The position numbers and the translations under genes were made by a program. The notes under the pieces are model-generated. The model was not told the origin of the DNA and did no database searches. It was given only the letters and a program-made list of their open reading frames with translations. Below are positions 28,830 through 38,500 of a DNA stretch of 64,000 nucleotides, one piece after another. This DNA comes from an uncultured Paraburkholderia sp. (GTDB lineage Bacteria > Pseudomonadota > Gammaproteobacteria > Burkholderiales > Burkholderiaceae): assembly GCA_940746715.1 (NCBI GenBank), contig CALNWN010000004.1, positions 1 through 64,000 on the forward strand, in the 5' to 3' direction. Each line of letters starts with the position of its first letter. Position 1 is the stretch's first letter.

Positions 28830-29732
28830 TCAGACGGGCTGCAAGCCCAGCGCCGCCGTGCGGCGCGAAGGAATCAGCACGCGTTCGACATGAGCTTCGA
28901 TGTTGAGCAGCGTCGCGACAAGTTGCCGCAGATGTGTGCCGTCGTCGGTGGAATAGAAGCGGGGCAGCGGGGCGCCCGCCACTGGCGGTGCCGCGCGCAT
29001 GCCGTGCTGCTCGAGCACGCGCTCGAGCTGACGGGCAATGGCCACACTGGTGTCGACGAGTGCCATCCGGTCGCCGACGATGTCGCGGATCGCCGCGTCG
29101 AGAAACGGATAATGCGTGCAGCCGAGCACGAGCGTATCTGCGCCGGCCTCGAGCATCGGCTGAAGATAGCTGGCGAGCAACGCGCGCAGCTCGGCCGAAC
29201 CGACGTCGCAGCGCTCGACCGCCTGCACGAGCCCGTGACCGGGCTGGCAGATAAAGCGGCAATCGGCAGCGTAGCGCTCGAGCAGTGCCTGGAAGCGGGC
29301 GCTGCGCAGAGTGACCTGCGTGGCCAGCACGCCGGCTACCCGCGTTCTGGACTGAAGGGCGGCCGGCTTGATGCCCGGCTCGACGCCGACTAGCGGAATA
29401 GGCAGCTTTTCGCGGACGAGCGCGATGGATTGCGCCGTCGCCGTGTTGCAGGCCACGACTAGCGCTTTGGCGCCCTGCTTGACGAGCCACTCGCCGATGG
29501 CCAGCGTGCGGTCGGCGATGAAATCGTCGTCGCGCTCGCCATACGGCGCGTACAGCGAATCCGCGACGTACAGCAGCGCCTCGTCAGGCGACTGCGCCCG
29601 AACCGCTCGCAACACCGACAAGCCGCCGAGACCCGAGTCGAAAATGCCGACCGGCGCGCGCGAAGCGGCGCCGGGAGAAGCGATTGATGCATTCGGAGAC
29701 GATGATTCTGCGGGCATAGGCGAGGGAGGCAC
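28830..29732 (-). CDS. murI: Glutamate racemase
   Basis: A ~300-residue cofactor-independent racemase making D-glutamate for peptidoglycan. VGIFDSGLGGLSVLRA near residue 28 supplies the conserved Asp-Ser. The catalytic Cys pair lies in VACNTATAQS (about residue 98) and LGCTHYPFLD (about residue 203), the latter followed by the conserved His. The N-terminal ~25 residues are low complexity; a later in-frame start (29717) is possible. Intact, as expected for an essential gene. Confidence 0.95.
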   Translation of the reverse strand: MPPSPMPAESSSPNASIASPGAASRAPVGIFDSGLGGLSVLRAVRAQSPDEALLYVADSLYAPYGERDDDFIADRTLAIGEWLVKQGAKALVVACNTATAQSIALVREKLPIPLVGVEPGIKPAALQSRTRVAGVLATQVTLRSARFQALLERYAADCRFICQPGHGLVQAVERCDVGSAELRALLASYLQPMLEAGADTLVLGCTHYPFLDAAIRDIVGDRMALVDTSVAIARQLERVLEQHGMRAAPPVAGAPLPRFYSTDDGTHLRQLVATLLNIEAHVERVLIPSRRTAALGLQPV

Positions 29733-29882
29733 TGCGGCGCGCGTTCAGGCAAATCGTGGCAAGTCGTGTGAATCAGGGGAATTCGTGACGAGCGAAGCCA
29801 ACAAGTATATCGCCAGCGCGGCGCATGCTATATCCCGCAAGAGGAGCATCATGCGCCGGCGCGGGCCTCGCCGGCTATCCGC

Positions 29883-30366
29883 TCAGGACTCCACCGAGCC
29901 CATGGCGCTTTGCTGGTAGTTCTGAATGCCGACCTTGTCGGTCAGGTCGAGCTGTGTTTCGAGCCAGTCGATATGTTCTTCGGTGTCGTCGAGAATCTTC
30001 ACGAAGGTTTCACGCGAGATGAAATCGCGCACCGACTCGCAATAGGCAATGGCTTCCTTGCAGGTGCTTTGCGAAATTTGCTCCAGCTTCAGGTCGCATT
30101 CGAGAATCTCTTTGGTTTCCTCGCCGATCAGAAGCTTGTGCAGGTCTTGCAGATTCGGCAGACCGTCAAGCATGAAAACCCGTTCGATCAGCCAGCCAGT
30201 CGGCGTGCTTCATTTCGCCGATCGACTCGTCGTATTCATGCTTGCCTAGTTTCTCGAGACCCCAGTGCTTGTACATCCGCGCGTGCAGGAAATACTGATT
30301 GATCGCGGTCAGTTCGTTCTTCAACTGGGCGTTGAGATACTCGATAACTTTCTTGTCGCCTTGCAT
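29883..30366 (-). pseudogene. bfr: Bacterioferritin, frameshifted
   Basis: ATG 30366 begins [20 protein letters not shown], the bacterioferritin helix A, continuing to [16 protein letters not shown] tandem duplication near 30190 adds 4 bases and shifts the frame. The remainder ([20 protein letters not shown] to DKVGIQNYQQSAMG) is in another frame. Ferroxidase ligands are visible in both halves (Glu 18, the EMKHAD segment, EEHIDWLE). Bfr stores iron in a 24-subunit heme-containing shell. It is probably partnered with the bfd gene ~1.3 kb away, also broken. Confidence 0.9.
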
Positions 30367-30494
30367 GATCTTTCCTTTATGGGAACTTCAATTTTTCAAC
30401 AACAATAAACGCCATGCCTGAAAAAGCCAAGCGAACAGAACATCTTTCGACGTCGTTCCGGGCGTTGCGCGCTACGCGTGCCGTTCCATGAAAA

Positions 30495-30518
30495 AAGCCG
30501 GGACCGCGGCCCCGGCTT
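30495..30518 (-). terminator. Terminator of fumarase gene
   Basis: AAGCCGGG pairs with CCCGGCTT; reading the minus strand, a T-run (complement of AAAAAA at 30491-30496) follows. It is 32 bases after the fumarase stop. Confidence 0.85.
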
Positions 30519-30549
30519 GTCATGACACGCTATACGCGTCAGCAGCGAA

Positions 30550-32085
30550 TCAGGCCGTTGCGACCGGAATCTTGCCGATCTTCGCCTGCCATTCCTTCGG
30601 GCCGGTCTGGTGCACGGAGGTGCCGTTCGAATCGACCGCGACCGTGACCGGCATGTCCTTGACGTCGAATTCGTAGATGGCTTCCATGCCCAAGTCTTCG
30701 AATGCGAGCACCTTCGCGCTGCGAATGGCCTTTGACACGAGATACGCGGCGCCGCCCACGGCCATCAGATACGCGGCCTTGTGCTTCTTGATGGCCTCGA
30801 TGGCGACGGGGCCGCGCTCGGCCTTGCCGATCATCGAAATGAGGCCGGTTTGCGCGAGCATGGTTTCGGTGAACTTGTCCATGCGCGTAGCCGTGGTTGG
30901 GCCTGCGGGGCCGACCGCTTCGTCGCGCACCGGATCGACCGGACCGACGTAATAGATCACGCGGTTCGTGAAGTCGACCGGCAGCTTTTCGCCTTTAGTC
31001 AACATGTCGGCGATGCGTTTATGCGCGGCGTCGCGGCCCGTCAGCATCTTGCCCGACAGCAGCAGCGTCTGGCCCGGCTTCCACGAAGCGACTTCTTCCG
31101 GCGTCAGCGTATTCAGGTCGACGCGCTGGCTGGTTTCCGTGTTCGGCTCCCACTGCACCTTCGGCCATGCGTCGAGCGAGGGCGCTTCGAGCTTCGCGAC
31201 GCCCGAGCCGTCCAGCGTGAAGTGGGCGTGGCGCGTGGCCGCGCAGTTCGGGATGATCGCGATCGGCTTGGAGGCGGCGTGCGTGGGCGCAGCCATGATC
31301 TTCACGTCGAGCACGGTGGCAAGACCGCCGAGACCCTGCGCGCCGATGCCGAGCGCGTTGACCTTCTCGTGCAGCTCGACGCGCAGTTCTTCGATCCAAT
31401 CCTTCGGGCCGCGCGCGATCACGTCCTGAATGTCGATCGGGTCCATCAGCGATTCCTTTGCCATGACCATCGCCTTTTCAGCCGTGCCGCCGATGCCGAT
31501 GCCGAGCATGCCCGGCGGGCACCAGCCGGCGCCCATGGTCGGCACGGTCTTCAGAATCCAGTCGACGATCGAGTCCGACGGATTCAGCATCGCGAACTTC
31601 GACTTGTTCTCCGAGCCGCCGCCCTTGGCCGCGACTTGCACGTCGACCTTGTCGCCCGGCACGATCTCGTAGTGGATCACGGCCGGCGTGTTGTCCTTCG
31701 TATTCTTGCGGGCGCCTTCCGGCGGGCTCACGATCGACGCGCGCAGCACGTTGTCCGGATTCAGGTAACCGCGGCGCACGCCTTCGTTGATCATGTCCGT
31801 GACGCTCATCGTCGCCGAACCGGACTCGCTCGCCCAACGCACGTCCATGCCGACCTTCACGAATACCGTGACGATGCCCGTGTCCTGGCAGATCGGGCGC
31901 TTGCCTTCGGCGCACATGCGGCTGTTGGTGAGGATCTGCGCAATCGCATCTTTCGCGGCCGTACTCTGTTCGAGTTCGTACGCGCGGCCCAAGGCCTGAA
32001 TGTAATCGAGCGGATGGTAGTAGCTGATGTACTGCAGCGAATCAGCAATGCTCTGGATCAGATCTTCCTGTTTGATGACGGTCAT
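30550..32085 (-). CDS. fumA: Class I (iron-sulfur) fumarate hydratase
   Basis: A 511-residue iron-sulfur fumarase of the TCA cycle, converting fumarate to L-malate. The alpha-type domain carries CAEGKRPICQDTG (cluster Cys near 57 and 65) and GGSENKSKFAMLNP. CAATRHAHFTLDGSG provides a third Cys. The beta-type domain contains KMLTGRDAAHKRI and GPTTATRMDKFTE. As a [4Fe-4S] enzyme it depends on iron supply. Complete and intact. Confidence 0.95.
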   Translation of the reverse strand: MTVIKQEDLIQSIADSLQYISYYHPLDYIQALGRAYELEQSTAAKDAIAQILTNSRMCAEGKRPICQDTGIVTVFVKVGMDVRWASESGSATMSVTDMINEGVRRGYLNPDNVLRASIVSPPEGARKNTKDNTPAVIHYEIVPGDKVDVQVAAKGGGSENKSKFAMLNPSDSIVDWILKTVPTMGAGWCPPGMLGIGIGGTAEKAMVMAKESLMDPIDIQDVIARGPKDWIEELRVELHEKVNALGIGAQGLGGLATVLDVKIMAAPTHAASKPIAIIPNCAATRHAHFTLDGSGVAKLEAPSLDAWPKVQWEPNTETSQRVDLNTLTPEEVASWKPGQTLLLSGKMLTGRDAAHKRIADMLTKGEKLPVDFTNRVIYYVGPVDPVRDEAVGPAGPTTATRMDKFTETMLAQTGLISMIGKAERGPVAIEAIKKHKAAYLMAVGGAAYLVSKAIRSAKVLAFEDLGMEAIYEFDVKDMPVTVAVDSNGTSVHQTGPKEWQAKIGKIPVATA

Positions 32086-32137
32086 GGCTAAGCTCGGTGG
32101 GGACAGTGGCGCTTTGTTCTGTTCGCAGGCTGTGCGG

Positions 32138-32746
32138 TCAGTCGTGCGCTTTCAGGGGAGAGGAACCGGCGGAACCCAGCGGCTGCAAGTCCGCGGGTTC
32201 CTGAAAATGGCTGGGATGCGTGTGCGTGGTCAGGCGGTCGACAAAAGCCATCACGAGCGCGGAGACAAGGAACGCGACGTGGATGACGACCTGCCACATG
32301 ATAGTGTGCGTCGTGTTCTGGTCCGGGCTGATAAACGTTTTCAGGAGATGGATCGACGAGATGCTGATGAGCGCCATGGAGAGCTTCACTTTAAGCACGC
32401 CGGCGTTGACGTGGTCGAGCCATTCCGGTTCGTCCGGATGACCCTCGACACCGAGCCGCGACACGAAGGTTTCATACCCGCCGATGATCACCATGATCAG
32501 CAGGTTCGAGATCATGACTACGTCGATCAGGCCCAGCACGACGAGCATGATGTTGGTTTCGTTGAGCGTCATGGACGCAGTGACGAGATGCCAGACTTCC
32601 TTCAGAAACAGCACGACGTAGACAGCCTGGGCGACGATCAGGCCGAGGTAGAGCGGCACCTGCAGCCAGCGGCTCATGAAGATGATGACAGGCAGCGGAC
32701 GCATGGGGTGGCGTTGGCGCGCGGAGTCGGGTCGCGAAGCGGACAT
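32138..32746 (-). CDS. UPF0114/YqhA-type membrane protein
   Basis: A ~200-residue membrane protein with four hydrophobic segments (LQVPLYLGLIVAQAVYVVLF near 30, then MLVVLGLIDVVMISNLLIMV near 70). GGYETFVSR and the LKVKLSMALISISSIHLLK segment are typical of the TIGR00645/YqhA family. Function is unknown. In-frame starts at 32746 and 32704 (MRPLPVIIF) are both possible. It lies just downstream of nothing recognisable and 50 bases from the fumarase start. Confidence 0.85.
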   Translation of the reverse strand: MSASRPDSARQRHPMRPLPVIIFMSRWLQVPLYLGLIVAQAVYVVLFLKEVWHLVTASMTLNETNIMLVVLGLIDVVMISNLLIMVIIGGYETFVSRLGVEGHPDEPEWLDHVNAGVLKVKLSMALISISSIHLLKTFISPDQNTTHTIMWQVVIHVAFLVSALVMAFVDRLTTHTHPSHFQEPADLQPLGSAGSSPLKAHD

Positions 32747-33413
32747 AGGCAGGAGTCGGATCTAACGCAGGTGACGGAACAGGGGCCAATGTGCCGGGTC
32801 CGCGTGCGGATCGCGCCCGTGGATCGGCACGCAAAGCGAGGCGCGGACGAAGCGGCGCGGGCGGACGGCAGTGCAGCGAGCCGCCGGCGACGCTCGTGTC
32901 AAGCGCGCTATTGTACAGCGTCGAGCGGATTTGTTGCGGCGCGGCGGGCAGGGCGGCTAGGGCGGCCGCGCGGTGGTGAACTCTACGCGCGGGCGGCTCT
33001 GAGCGCAGCATCAGCGTAGCGATTCAAACTGGAATCGGAGGAGGTAGTTCAGTTAGCATTGTATTAGGCGTTTCAACGCAGCATTCAATCCTGCATGGAA
33101 TGGCTGCATGATGGCGAGCGCCTCCATACGCGGGTGCAGCAATAGCAGGCGGGCCTCGTCGAAAGCGTCGTACGAATCGCGTTAGGGTTTTTGCGGGCAT
33201 GCCCGCGCGGCTCGCGTAAGTGGCCGGTAAGTTGCACCGCTTATGGTTGAACACGAGAGCGGACGTGGCCTCGTTTGCATTCATGCTGCATTGCCGCATG
33301 GGTGAGGATGGAGGCAGCGCGCCGTCAATCGCAAGGCGATTGCGGCGCTCAACATGACATGGCGCATCCACGGTGCGCCGGCACAGGTTTTCATCTTCAC
33401 CAAGGGGTTGTCG
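32747..33413. other. Intergenic region upstream of acs
   Basis: About 670 bases with no convincing gene. On the minus strand 33058-33180 can be read as FDEARLLLLHPRMEALAIMQ followed by PFHAGLNAALKRLIQC and a stop. This might be the C-terminus of a lost gene, but I cannot assign it. The acs promoter must lie near the right end. Confidence 0.4.
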
Positions 33414-35395
33414 ATGTCTGCGATTGAATCGGTTCTTCAGGAACGCCGTGTTTTCCCGCCCTCCGCTGAAACAGCGGCCGGCGCCACGATCTCCGGCATG
33501 GACGCTTACCATGCGCTGGCCGCCGAGGCCGAACGCGATTACGAGGGCTTCTGGGGGCGTCTTGCCCGCGAAACGCTCAGCTGGAACACGCCGTTCACGA
33601 AGGTGCTGGACGAATCCAACGCGCCGTTCTACACGTGGTTCGAAGGACGGCCAGTTGAACGCGTCGTACAACAGCATCGACCGTCACGTGGAAGCCGGCA
33701 ACGGCGGGCGCGTCGCGATCATCTTCGAGGCGGACGACGGCACCGTCACCAACGTCACCTACCAGGATCTGCTGCAACTCGTATCGCGCTTTGCGAACGC
33801 GCTGAAAAAACGCGGCGTGAAGAAGGGCGACCGCGTGGTCATCTATATGCCGATGTCGATCGAAGGCATTGTCGCAATGCAGGCCTGTGCGCGCATCGGC
33901 GCGACGCATTCGGTCGTGTTCGGCGGCTTCTCGTCGAAATCGCTCAACGAGCGGCTCGTCGACGTGGGCGCGGTCGCACTCGTGACGTCCGACGAGCAGA
34001 TGCGCGGCGGCAAGGCGCTGCCGCTGAAGAGCATCGCCGATGAAGCGCTCGCCATGGGCGGCTGCGACGCGGTGAAGAGCGTGATCGTCTACAAGCGCAC
34101 GGGCGGCAAGATCGCATGGAACGAAGGCCGCGATCTGTGGATGCACGAATTGTCGCAAGCCGAGTCCGATCAATGCGCGCCCGAATGGGTCGGCGCCGAG
34201 CATCCGCTCTTTATCCTGTACACGTCCGGCTCGACGGGCAAGCCGAAAGGCGTTCAGCAAAGCACTGGCGGCTATCTGCTGTGGGCCGCGCAGACCATGA
34301 AGTGGACGTTCGACTGGAAGCCGTCCGACGTATTCTGGTGTACGGCCGACATCGGCTGGATCACCGGCCATAGCTACATCACGTATGGTCCGCTCACGCT
34401 CGGCGGCACCCAGGTCGTGTTCGAAGGCGTGCCCACCTATCCGAACGCCGGCCGCTTCTGGGACATGATCGCGAAGCACAAGGTGTCGCTGTTCTATACG
34501 TCGCCCACGGCCATCCGCTCGCTCATCAAGGCCGCCGAGGCGGATGAGAAAGTGCATCCGAAGAGCTATGACCTGTCGACGCTGCGCATTATCGGCACGG
34601 TCGGCGAGCCGATCAATCCGGAAGCATGGGTCTGGTATCACGAGAATGTCGGCGGCGGACGTTGCCCGATTGTCGATACGTGGTGGCAAACCGAAACCGG
34701 CGGTCACATGATCACGCCGCTGCCGGGCGCCACGCCGCTCGTGCCGGGTTCGTGCACGCTGCCGTTGCCGGGCATCATGGCCGCGGTTGTCGACGAGACG
34801 GGCCAGGACGTGCCCAACGGGCAGGGCGGCATTCTCGTGGTGAAGCGGCCTTGGCCTTCCATGTTGCGCAATGTCTGGGGCGACCCGGACCGCTACAGGA
34901 AGAGCTATTTCCCCGAGGAGCTGGGCGGCAAGCTGTATCTCGCCGGCGACGGCGCCGTGCGCGACAAGGAGACCGGCTACTTCACGATCATGGGCCGCAT
35001 CGACGACGTGCTAAATGTGTCCGGTCACCGTCTCGGCACGATGGAGATCGAGTCGGCGCTGGTGTCGAATCCGATCGTCGCCGAAGCCGCGGTGGTGGGT
35101 CGCCCCGATGCGACGACCGGTGAAGCGGTGTGCGCGTTCGTCGTCTTGAAGCGCGCGTCCCGAAGGCGAGGAGGCGGTCAAGCTGGCCAACGAACTGCGC
35201 AACTGGGTCGGCAAGGAGATCGGTTCGATCGCCAAACCGAAGGACATCCGCTTCGGCGAGAACCTGCCGAAAACGCGCTCGGGCAAGATCATGCGCCGTC
35301 TGCTGCGTTCGCTTGCCAAGGGCGAGGCGATCACACAGGACGTCTCCACGCTGGAGAATCCGGCCATTCTGGATCAGCTCGGCGAGTCGCTGTAA
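33414..35395 (+). pseudogene. acs: Acetyl-CoA synthetase, two frameshifts
   Basis: An AMP-forming acetate-CoA ligase of ~660 residues. It starts at ATG 33414 ([17 protein letters not shown]). One extra G near 33645 shifts the frame before [20 protein letters not shown]. The long middle is intact, with [11 protein letters not shown] (P-loop), [10 protein letters not shown] and the hinge [14 protein letters not shown] second shift near 35158, consistent with loss of one CG unit, precedes [16 protein letters not shown], the acetylatable [11 protein letters not shown] and the stop. The enzyme feeds acetate into central metabolism. Both shifts could be sequencing errors. Confidence 0.93.
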
Positions 35396-35529
35396 GACTG
35401 CGCGCGCGGTTGCGGTGCCTATGAAAGGGCGGGGCGTGTCGAGCTTCGCGCCTTTCGCCCGGCGCCGCCATCCGGCATCGCGCGGACAATCCTAATTGCC
35501 TGTGCGGTGTCTTTTTGATACATAGGCGC

Positions 35530-35737
35530 ATGGCCGCGCCGCACTCCATCCCTCACGCCACGCACAATCCTGCGCCCGAACCGCCCGCGGTCTCGGAGGC
35601 GTTGGCGCGCGCTCACCGGAAGTACTGGCGTTTTCGGCGTGCCGGCGGGCTTTCTGGTGGCGATCGGCGTGAGTCTGCTGGATCGCAAGCCGGATGCTTA
35701 TACGAAGGCGCTGGTGGACTACATTCGTCATCCATAG
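35530..35737 (+). pseudogene. Fused remnant: DUF4212-type N-terminus joined to ActP-type symporter C-terminus
   Basis: ATG 35530 begins a short leader ending AHRKYW, resembling the start of the small subunit (DUF4212/DUF485-like) of acetate/solute symporters. The DNA then continues, in another frame, as GVFGVPAGFLVAIGVSLLDR and DAYTKALVDYIRHP, the C-terminal end of a cation:acetate symporter (ActP). The intervening ~2 kb are absent. Both ancestral sequences can be read across ACTGGCGTTT, suggesting deletion between short repeats. The location right after acs fits an acetate uptake operon. Confidence 0.65.
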
Positions 35738-35783
35738 ACAGGTTTCTCATGAGGGTCTGGCGGACGGCGCGAAGTTTTTTTGC

Positions 35784-35789
35784 TATAAT
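35784..35789 (+). promoter_or_regulatory. Extended -10 element of tRNA-Ser
   Basis: TGCTATAAT gives a TGn extended -10 with perfect TATAAT, 13 bases before the tRNA 5' end; no good -35 is visible. Confidence 0.6.
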
Positions 35790-35801
35790 TAGGCTTCCCG
35801 C

Positions 35802-35892
35802 GGAGAGATGGATGAGCGGTTTAAGTCGCACGCCTGGAAAGCGTGTATAGGTTAATAGCCTATCGGGGGTTCGAATCCCCCTCTCTCCGCCA
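35802..35892 (+). tRNA. tRNA-Ser (anticodon GGA)
   Basis: A 91-base class II tRNA. The acceptor GGAGAGA pairs with TCTCTCC. The anticodon stem CACGC/GCGTG encloses loop CTGGAAA (anticodon GGA, reading UCC/UCU). A long variable arm (TATAGG...CCTATC) follows, then the T-arm GGGGGTTCGAATCCCCC, discriminator G and encoded CCA. All elements of a bacterial tRNA-Ser are present. Confidence 0.97.
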
Positions 35893-36226
35893 CCCTTCCA
35901 GCAAGTCTTTTCGGCTGCTGAAAACTACGCGCAGAGCCATACAATCGGCTCCGCGCCATAGGATTTTCAGCGTGCGAGCCGAACCGGTCCAGTTTTCGCC
36001 GGTAGATCCCCAGAGTCATCTTGCAGTCCGCATGCACCAGAACCGCCTGCGCATGCTCGAGCGTCCCCCGCGTTGCCGACGCATGTTGCGCCCAGATCGT
36101 GATCGATGAATGATTCCGCGATCTTCGTTTCCGCCGACACGCGGTTTCGGAAAAGCGGTTCCGGAAAATTACCCCACGTCGCGGCTCCCGCACCGTCGAC
36201 TCCAACACATCCACAGAACCCTCCAA
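35853..36226 (-). pseudogene. Tyrosine recombinase (phage/island integrase) C-terminal remnant
   Basis: Reading leftward into the tRNA-Ser gene, the minus strand encodes TRGTLEHAQAVLVHADCKMT followed by LGIYRRK. This resembles the last part of tyrosine integrases (HxxxxxTxxxY, the His and nucleophilic Tyr box). The Arg boxes and N-terminus are not present. The tail runs antisense into the tRNA. Integrases beside tRNA genes mark island integration, so this is likely the scar of a lost element. The remaining bases to 36438 show nothing recognisable. Confidence 0.55.
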
Positions 36227-36438
36227 CTCACGAATTCCGACTGATTGATCGTGCAGATGAATGAAGCATCGGTTTCCTAACCGCGCGTCTCACCCACTGC
36301 CGCATCCCCCAAAAACCACTGCGCCCCTCTGCTTCTTAGCTTATTCCACGTGCTTCACTTAACGACGCACAAATCGTCAGTTCAGCTTTTGGCGCGGCGC
36401 TGCTTGAATAGGACCTCAGCCATCTTCGGAGAGAGTCC

Positions 36439-37371
36439 ATGTCAGAAGTGCAGTCCGCGCGTCGTGAAGCTTCCGTCAGCGACGGAAATGCAGCTAAAGC
36501 GTCGTTGAACATTCGCCGGGTGGCGGGCCGCATCGGTGCGCAGATCGAGGGCGTCAGGCTCTCGCCGGAACTCGATCAGGCGACGTTCGAGGCGATCGAA
36601 GCGGCGCTCTATACCCACAAGGTGCTGTTCTTTCGCGGCCAGCAGCATCTCGACGACGCGAGCCAGGAAGGCTTTGCGCGGCGTTTCGGCGATACGGTCG
36701 CGCATCCGACCGTCCGGTCTCATGCCGGCGGCTCCGATCTGCTCGACCTCGACTCGGCACACGGGGCGCGCGCCAACTCATGGCACACCGACGTCACGTT
36801 CGTCGACGCCTATCCGAAAGTCTCCGTCCTGCGGGCAATCACCATTCCGCCGGTCGGCGGCGACACCGTCTGGGCCAACACGGCCGCCGCATACGAGCGC
36901 CTGCCCGAGCCGCTGCGCGCGTTCGCCGACCACGCCCGCGCGATTCACACCAACGCTTACGACTACGCTTCGGCGCACGCGGATGCAGACGATACGCAGC
37001 TCAAGCGCTATCGCGAGCTCTTCATCTCCAAGGTCTACGAGACCGAGCATCCGGTGGTGCGCGTGCATCCGGTGACCGGCGAACGCACGCTCGTGCTCGG
37101 CCATTTCGTGCAGCGTTTTACCGGGCTGTCGACTCAGGAATCTACCGCTTTGCTGCAGGTCCTGCATGAGCACATCATGCGTCTCGAGAACACCGTGCGT
37201 TGGCAATGGGCGGAAGGCGACGTCGCGATCTGGGATAACCGCGCGACGCAACACTACGCGATCAACGATTACGGCGACTCACGCCGCGTCGTGCGCCGCG
37301 CGACAGTGCAAGGCGACGTGCCGGTCGGTATCGACGGCAGGCGCAGCGTGGCGCTCAAAACCCCCTTTTAA
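36439..37371 (+). CDS. TfdA/TauD-family 2-oxoglutarate dioxygenase (AtsK-like)
   Basis: A 310-residue Fe(II)/2-oxoglutarate dioxygenase. The iron-binding HxD lies in NSWHTDVTF near residue 114. The distal His is in WDNRATQHYAIND near residue 264 and the 2-oxoglutarate Arg shortly after (RRVVRRATVQG). The sequence is nearest alkylsulfatase/taurine dioxygenases that release sulfite or sulfate from organosulfur compounds. It heads a plus-strand set with a sulfonate-type ABC transporter, supporting sulfur scavenging. Intact. Confidence 0.87.
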   Translation: MSEVQSARREASVSDGNAAKASLNIRRVAGRIGAQIEGVRLSPELDQATFEAIEAALYTHKVLFFRGQQHLDDASQEGFARRFGDTVAHPTVRSHAGGSDLLDLDSAHGARANSWHTDVTFVDAYPKVSVLRAITIPPVGGDTVWANTAAAYERLPEPLRAFADHARAIHTNAYDYASAHADADDTQLKRYRELFISKVYETEHPVVRVHPVTGERTLVLGHFVQRFTGLSTQESTALLQVLHEHIMRLENTVRWQWAEGDVAIWDNRATQHYAINDYGDSRRVVRRATVQGDVPVGIDGRRSVALKTPF

Positions 37372-37420
37372 CCGCGAGCGCCGCAGGCGCCGGCTCTGTT
37401 ACTACTTCGATCCTCTTTCG

Positions 37421-38487
37421 ATGACTCTCTCGCGTTTAATCAGAAGCGTTGTGATCGCATGCGCCTGCGGCCTGGCCGCCGGTGCAGCATGCGCCGACAA
37501 ACCCGCGACGATCCGCATCGGCATCGCGCAGCAAGGCAACGGCGATCCGCCGACGTTCGGCGGATCGGCGGCCGCGACAGTGCAGCAGCAACAGCTGCTC
37601 GAAAAGGAATTTTCCGCCGACGGCATCAAGGTGGAGTGGCTGTTCTTCAAGGGCGCGGGGCCGGCGGTCAACGAAGCGATCGCCGACCGTTCCGTCGACT
37701 TCGCGTTTCAGGGCGATCTGCCGTCTGTTCTCGGCCGCGCAAACGGCCTGAAAACACGCATCCTGCTGGAATCGGGCGTGCGTGTCGGTGTGAAGATCGG
37801 CGCGCCGCCCGACTCGGACGTTCATTCGATCAAGGACCTCAAAGACAAACGGGTCGGGCTCTTTCGCGGCACGAATCTGCAGACGGTCGCGGACAATGCG
37901 CTCGCGAAGAACGGTCTCGATGAGCGTGAATTGCGCGTCATCAACCTCGATACGGCGAGCGCGCTCGCCGCGCTGGCATCGAAAGGCATCGACGCGAGCT
38001 TCAACGACTACCAACTGTACAAGCTGCGCGACCAGGGCCTCGCGCGGATCATCTACGAATCGCAGGACGACGGCCCGCAATTCACGCGTCAGGCGCACCT
38101 GCTCGTCACCGACGATTTCGAGCACGCCCATCCGGACATCGTGCAACGTGCGGTGACCACGTTCGTGAAGGGCGCGCAATGGTCCTCGGATGAAGCTAAC
38201 CGGCAGGCGCTCTTCAAAGCGTGGGCGCGCAGCGGCGTCAGCGAATCGTCGTGGAACGCGGAGTTTCTGCCCGGCACGCTGAAGTCGCGAAATTCGCCGC
38301 TGATCGATCCGTTCATCGTCGCACGCTACAAGGCAGTCGCGCAGGACGCGCTGAAACTCAAACTGATCCGTCAGCCGGTGCAGGTCGACGGCTGGTTCGA
38401 GCGCGCTATCTGGAAAACGCGCTGCGCACGCTGAAACTCGAACGCGAATGGACACAGTACGACGCGGCAGGCAAGCCGCTCAGCTAA
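37421..38487 (+). pseudogene. Sulfonate/sulfate-ester ABC transporter substrate-binding protein, 3' frameshift
   Basis: A signal peptide (RSVVIACACGLAAGAACA) is followed by an SsuA-like binding protein (ATIRIGIAQQGNGDPPTFGG, then FQGDLPSVLGRANGLKTRIL). Near 38405 one base appears lost (CGCCGC read as CGCGC). The final ~27 codons (YLENALRTLKLEREWTQYDA, ending GKPLS) are therefore in another frame. In the family this periplasmic protein delivers sulfonates or alkyl sulfates to the permease. Most of the protein would still be made if the shift is real. Confidence 0.85.
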
Positions 38488-38500
38488 CCGGAGAGCGCCG

